In this document: positions 63,563-64,000 of the stretch, piece by piece
How positions within the stretch are numbered: position 1 is the stretch's first letter
Layout: each line of letters opens with the position of its first letter
Assembly: GCF_008014775.2 (NCBI RefSeq)
Contig: NZ_CP144914.1
Coordinates: forward strand, 2,418,001 to 2,482,000
Reading direction: 5' to 3'
DNA length: 64,000 nucleotides
Origin: Alkalicoccus halolimnae
GTDB lineage: Bacteria > Bacillota > Bacilli > Bacillales > Salisediminibacteriaceae
Translations under genes and position numbers: made by a program
Notes under the pieces: generated by a model
What the model saw: the letters and a program-made list of their open reading frames with translations, nothing else
The model's database searches: none
What the model was told of the DNA's origin: nothing

Positions 63563-63786
63563 TTTTCTTACCTCCCTTATATAAGTCAATTCCTATATAG
63601 GATAACATGTATATAATGAAGAGTGTATACGGCTGATGTCAAAGCAGGCAAAACGGAGGTGAACAGCTCTGTTAAATCGTGAAATAACAACCTCAAAATG
63701 GACTCTCCGCGATTGCAGTGATAATATTTATCTATATTAAGGAGATAAAGAGTCTATAATATCTTTTTTATTCAGGGAGGGTAATG

Positions 63787-64000
63787 ATGAAGTATTCAAA
63801 TGCTACAAACTACGCCTTGCATACGATGGTTTTTTTAGTGATGCAGCCTGAAGGGCATCAGGTGGGAGTTCAGAAATTAGCTGAAATGCAGCTGCTCTCT
63901 CCTACTTACCTTTCCAAGATATTAACCAAACTAACAAAAGCAGGATTAATCGAATCGACGCCAGGTGCAAAGGGAGGCTATAGAATATTCAGATCAAAAC
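63787..64000 (+). CDS. Rrf2-family transcriptional regulator, cut by the window end
   Basis: The first 71 codons: MKYSNATNYALHTMVFLV, then VGVQKLAEMQLLSPTYLSKIL and TKLTKAGLIESTPGAKGGYRI, the winged helix of Rrf2 regulators (NsrR, IscR-like). The sequence ends before the region where cluster-binding cysteines would lie, so iron-sulfur or NO sensing cannot be judged. GGGAGGG precedes tandem ATGs at 63784 and 63787; the second has better spacing. Confidence 0.9.
   Translation, partial: MKYSNATNYALHTMVFLVMQPEGHQVGVQKLAEMQLLSPTYLSKILTKLTKAGLIESTPGAKGGYRIFRSK

Overview
The window looks like a chromosomal segment of a low-to-mid GC Gram-positive bacterium of the Bacillaceae, probably salt- or alkali-adapted. 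Reasons: strong AGGAGG-type ribosome sites with frequent TTG/GTG starts, Bacillus-type TPP and T-box leaders, very acidic exported proteins (a poly-Asp tail, Asp/Glu-rich linkers), sortases, an SLH surface protein, and many dispersed 'GGGGACGCTTTCC'-type intergenic repeats. This is inference; there is no rRNA or other taxonomic marker. No tRNA, rRNA, CRISPR or intact insertion sequence was seen.

Layout. 0.6-8.7 kb: a decayed PstS-like gene, an APH-like kinase, an oxidoreductase, DUF1697, a GntR-controlled dehydrogenase operon (GntR, zinc dehydrogenase, KduD-like SDR) and a DUF4097 protein. 9.6-11.8 kb: TPP riboswitch, an unidentified ORF, tenA, a MITE-like element and a UspA protein. 12.2-17.9 kb: a c-di-GMP-I-like riboswitch before an SLH/poly-Asp surface protein, then several small membrane or unknown proteins. 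19.1-22 kb: a 5'-truncated gene, a lipoprotein multicopper oxidase and a broken GAPDH gene. 22.1-24.8 kb: an AT-rich island of three genes (membrane protein, 41-aa peptide, 576-aa protein with a C-terminal HEPN-like RNNILH motif), a possible defence cassette. 25.7-27.2 kb: an M14 peptidase and a selD fragment.

27.3-36.5 kb is the most coherent system. It holds a class F sortase, a surface protein with an MPATG sorting signal, two nearly identical CHRD proteins with MADTAS-type C-termini, two DoxX membrane proteins, a class D sortase, and an ECF sigma/RskA-type anti-sigma pair. A promoter-like motif TGATCn-N16-CGTnnn lies before the MPATG protein, the first CHRD copy, the DoxX-sortase operon and the sigma gene itself. 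This points to one autoregulated cell-envelope regulon.

37-64 kb: Nudix, a frameshifted histidine phosphatase, a frameshifted DUF3830 gene, a second MITE-like copy, a haloacid dehalogenase, a second M14 peptidase, MBL hydrolase, SpoIIAA-like protein, flavodoxin, enoyl-CoA hydratase, a frameshifted rifampin ADP-ribosyltransferase (arr), split AraC/GyrI genes, a PadR-DUF1048-ABC operon with a matching operator at both promoters, a T-box-controlled MFS gene, methyltransferase, GNAT, an HTH/membrane pair with a perfect inverted-repeat promoter, a PQQ-type sugar dehydrogenase lipoprotein, an ArsR-MFS pair, a lipoprotein, a phosphatase-chrA operon and the start of an Rrf2 regulator. The phosphatase gene has UGA exactly at the catalytic cysteine codon of its HCX5R motif, followed by a hairpin at selenocysteine-element spacing.

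Several genes (GAPDH twice, histidine phosphatase, DUF3830, arr) are broken by what look like single A/T deletions in short A/T runs. Sequencing error or recent decay should be separated before any of them is called lost.
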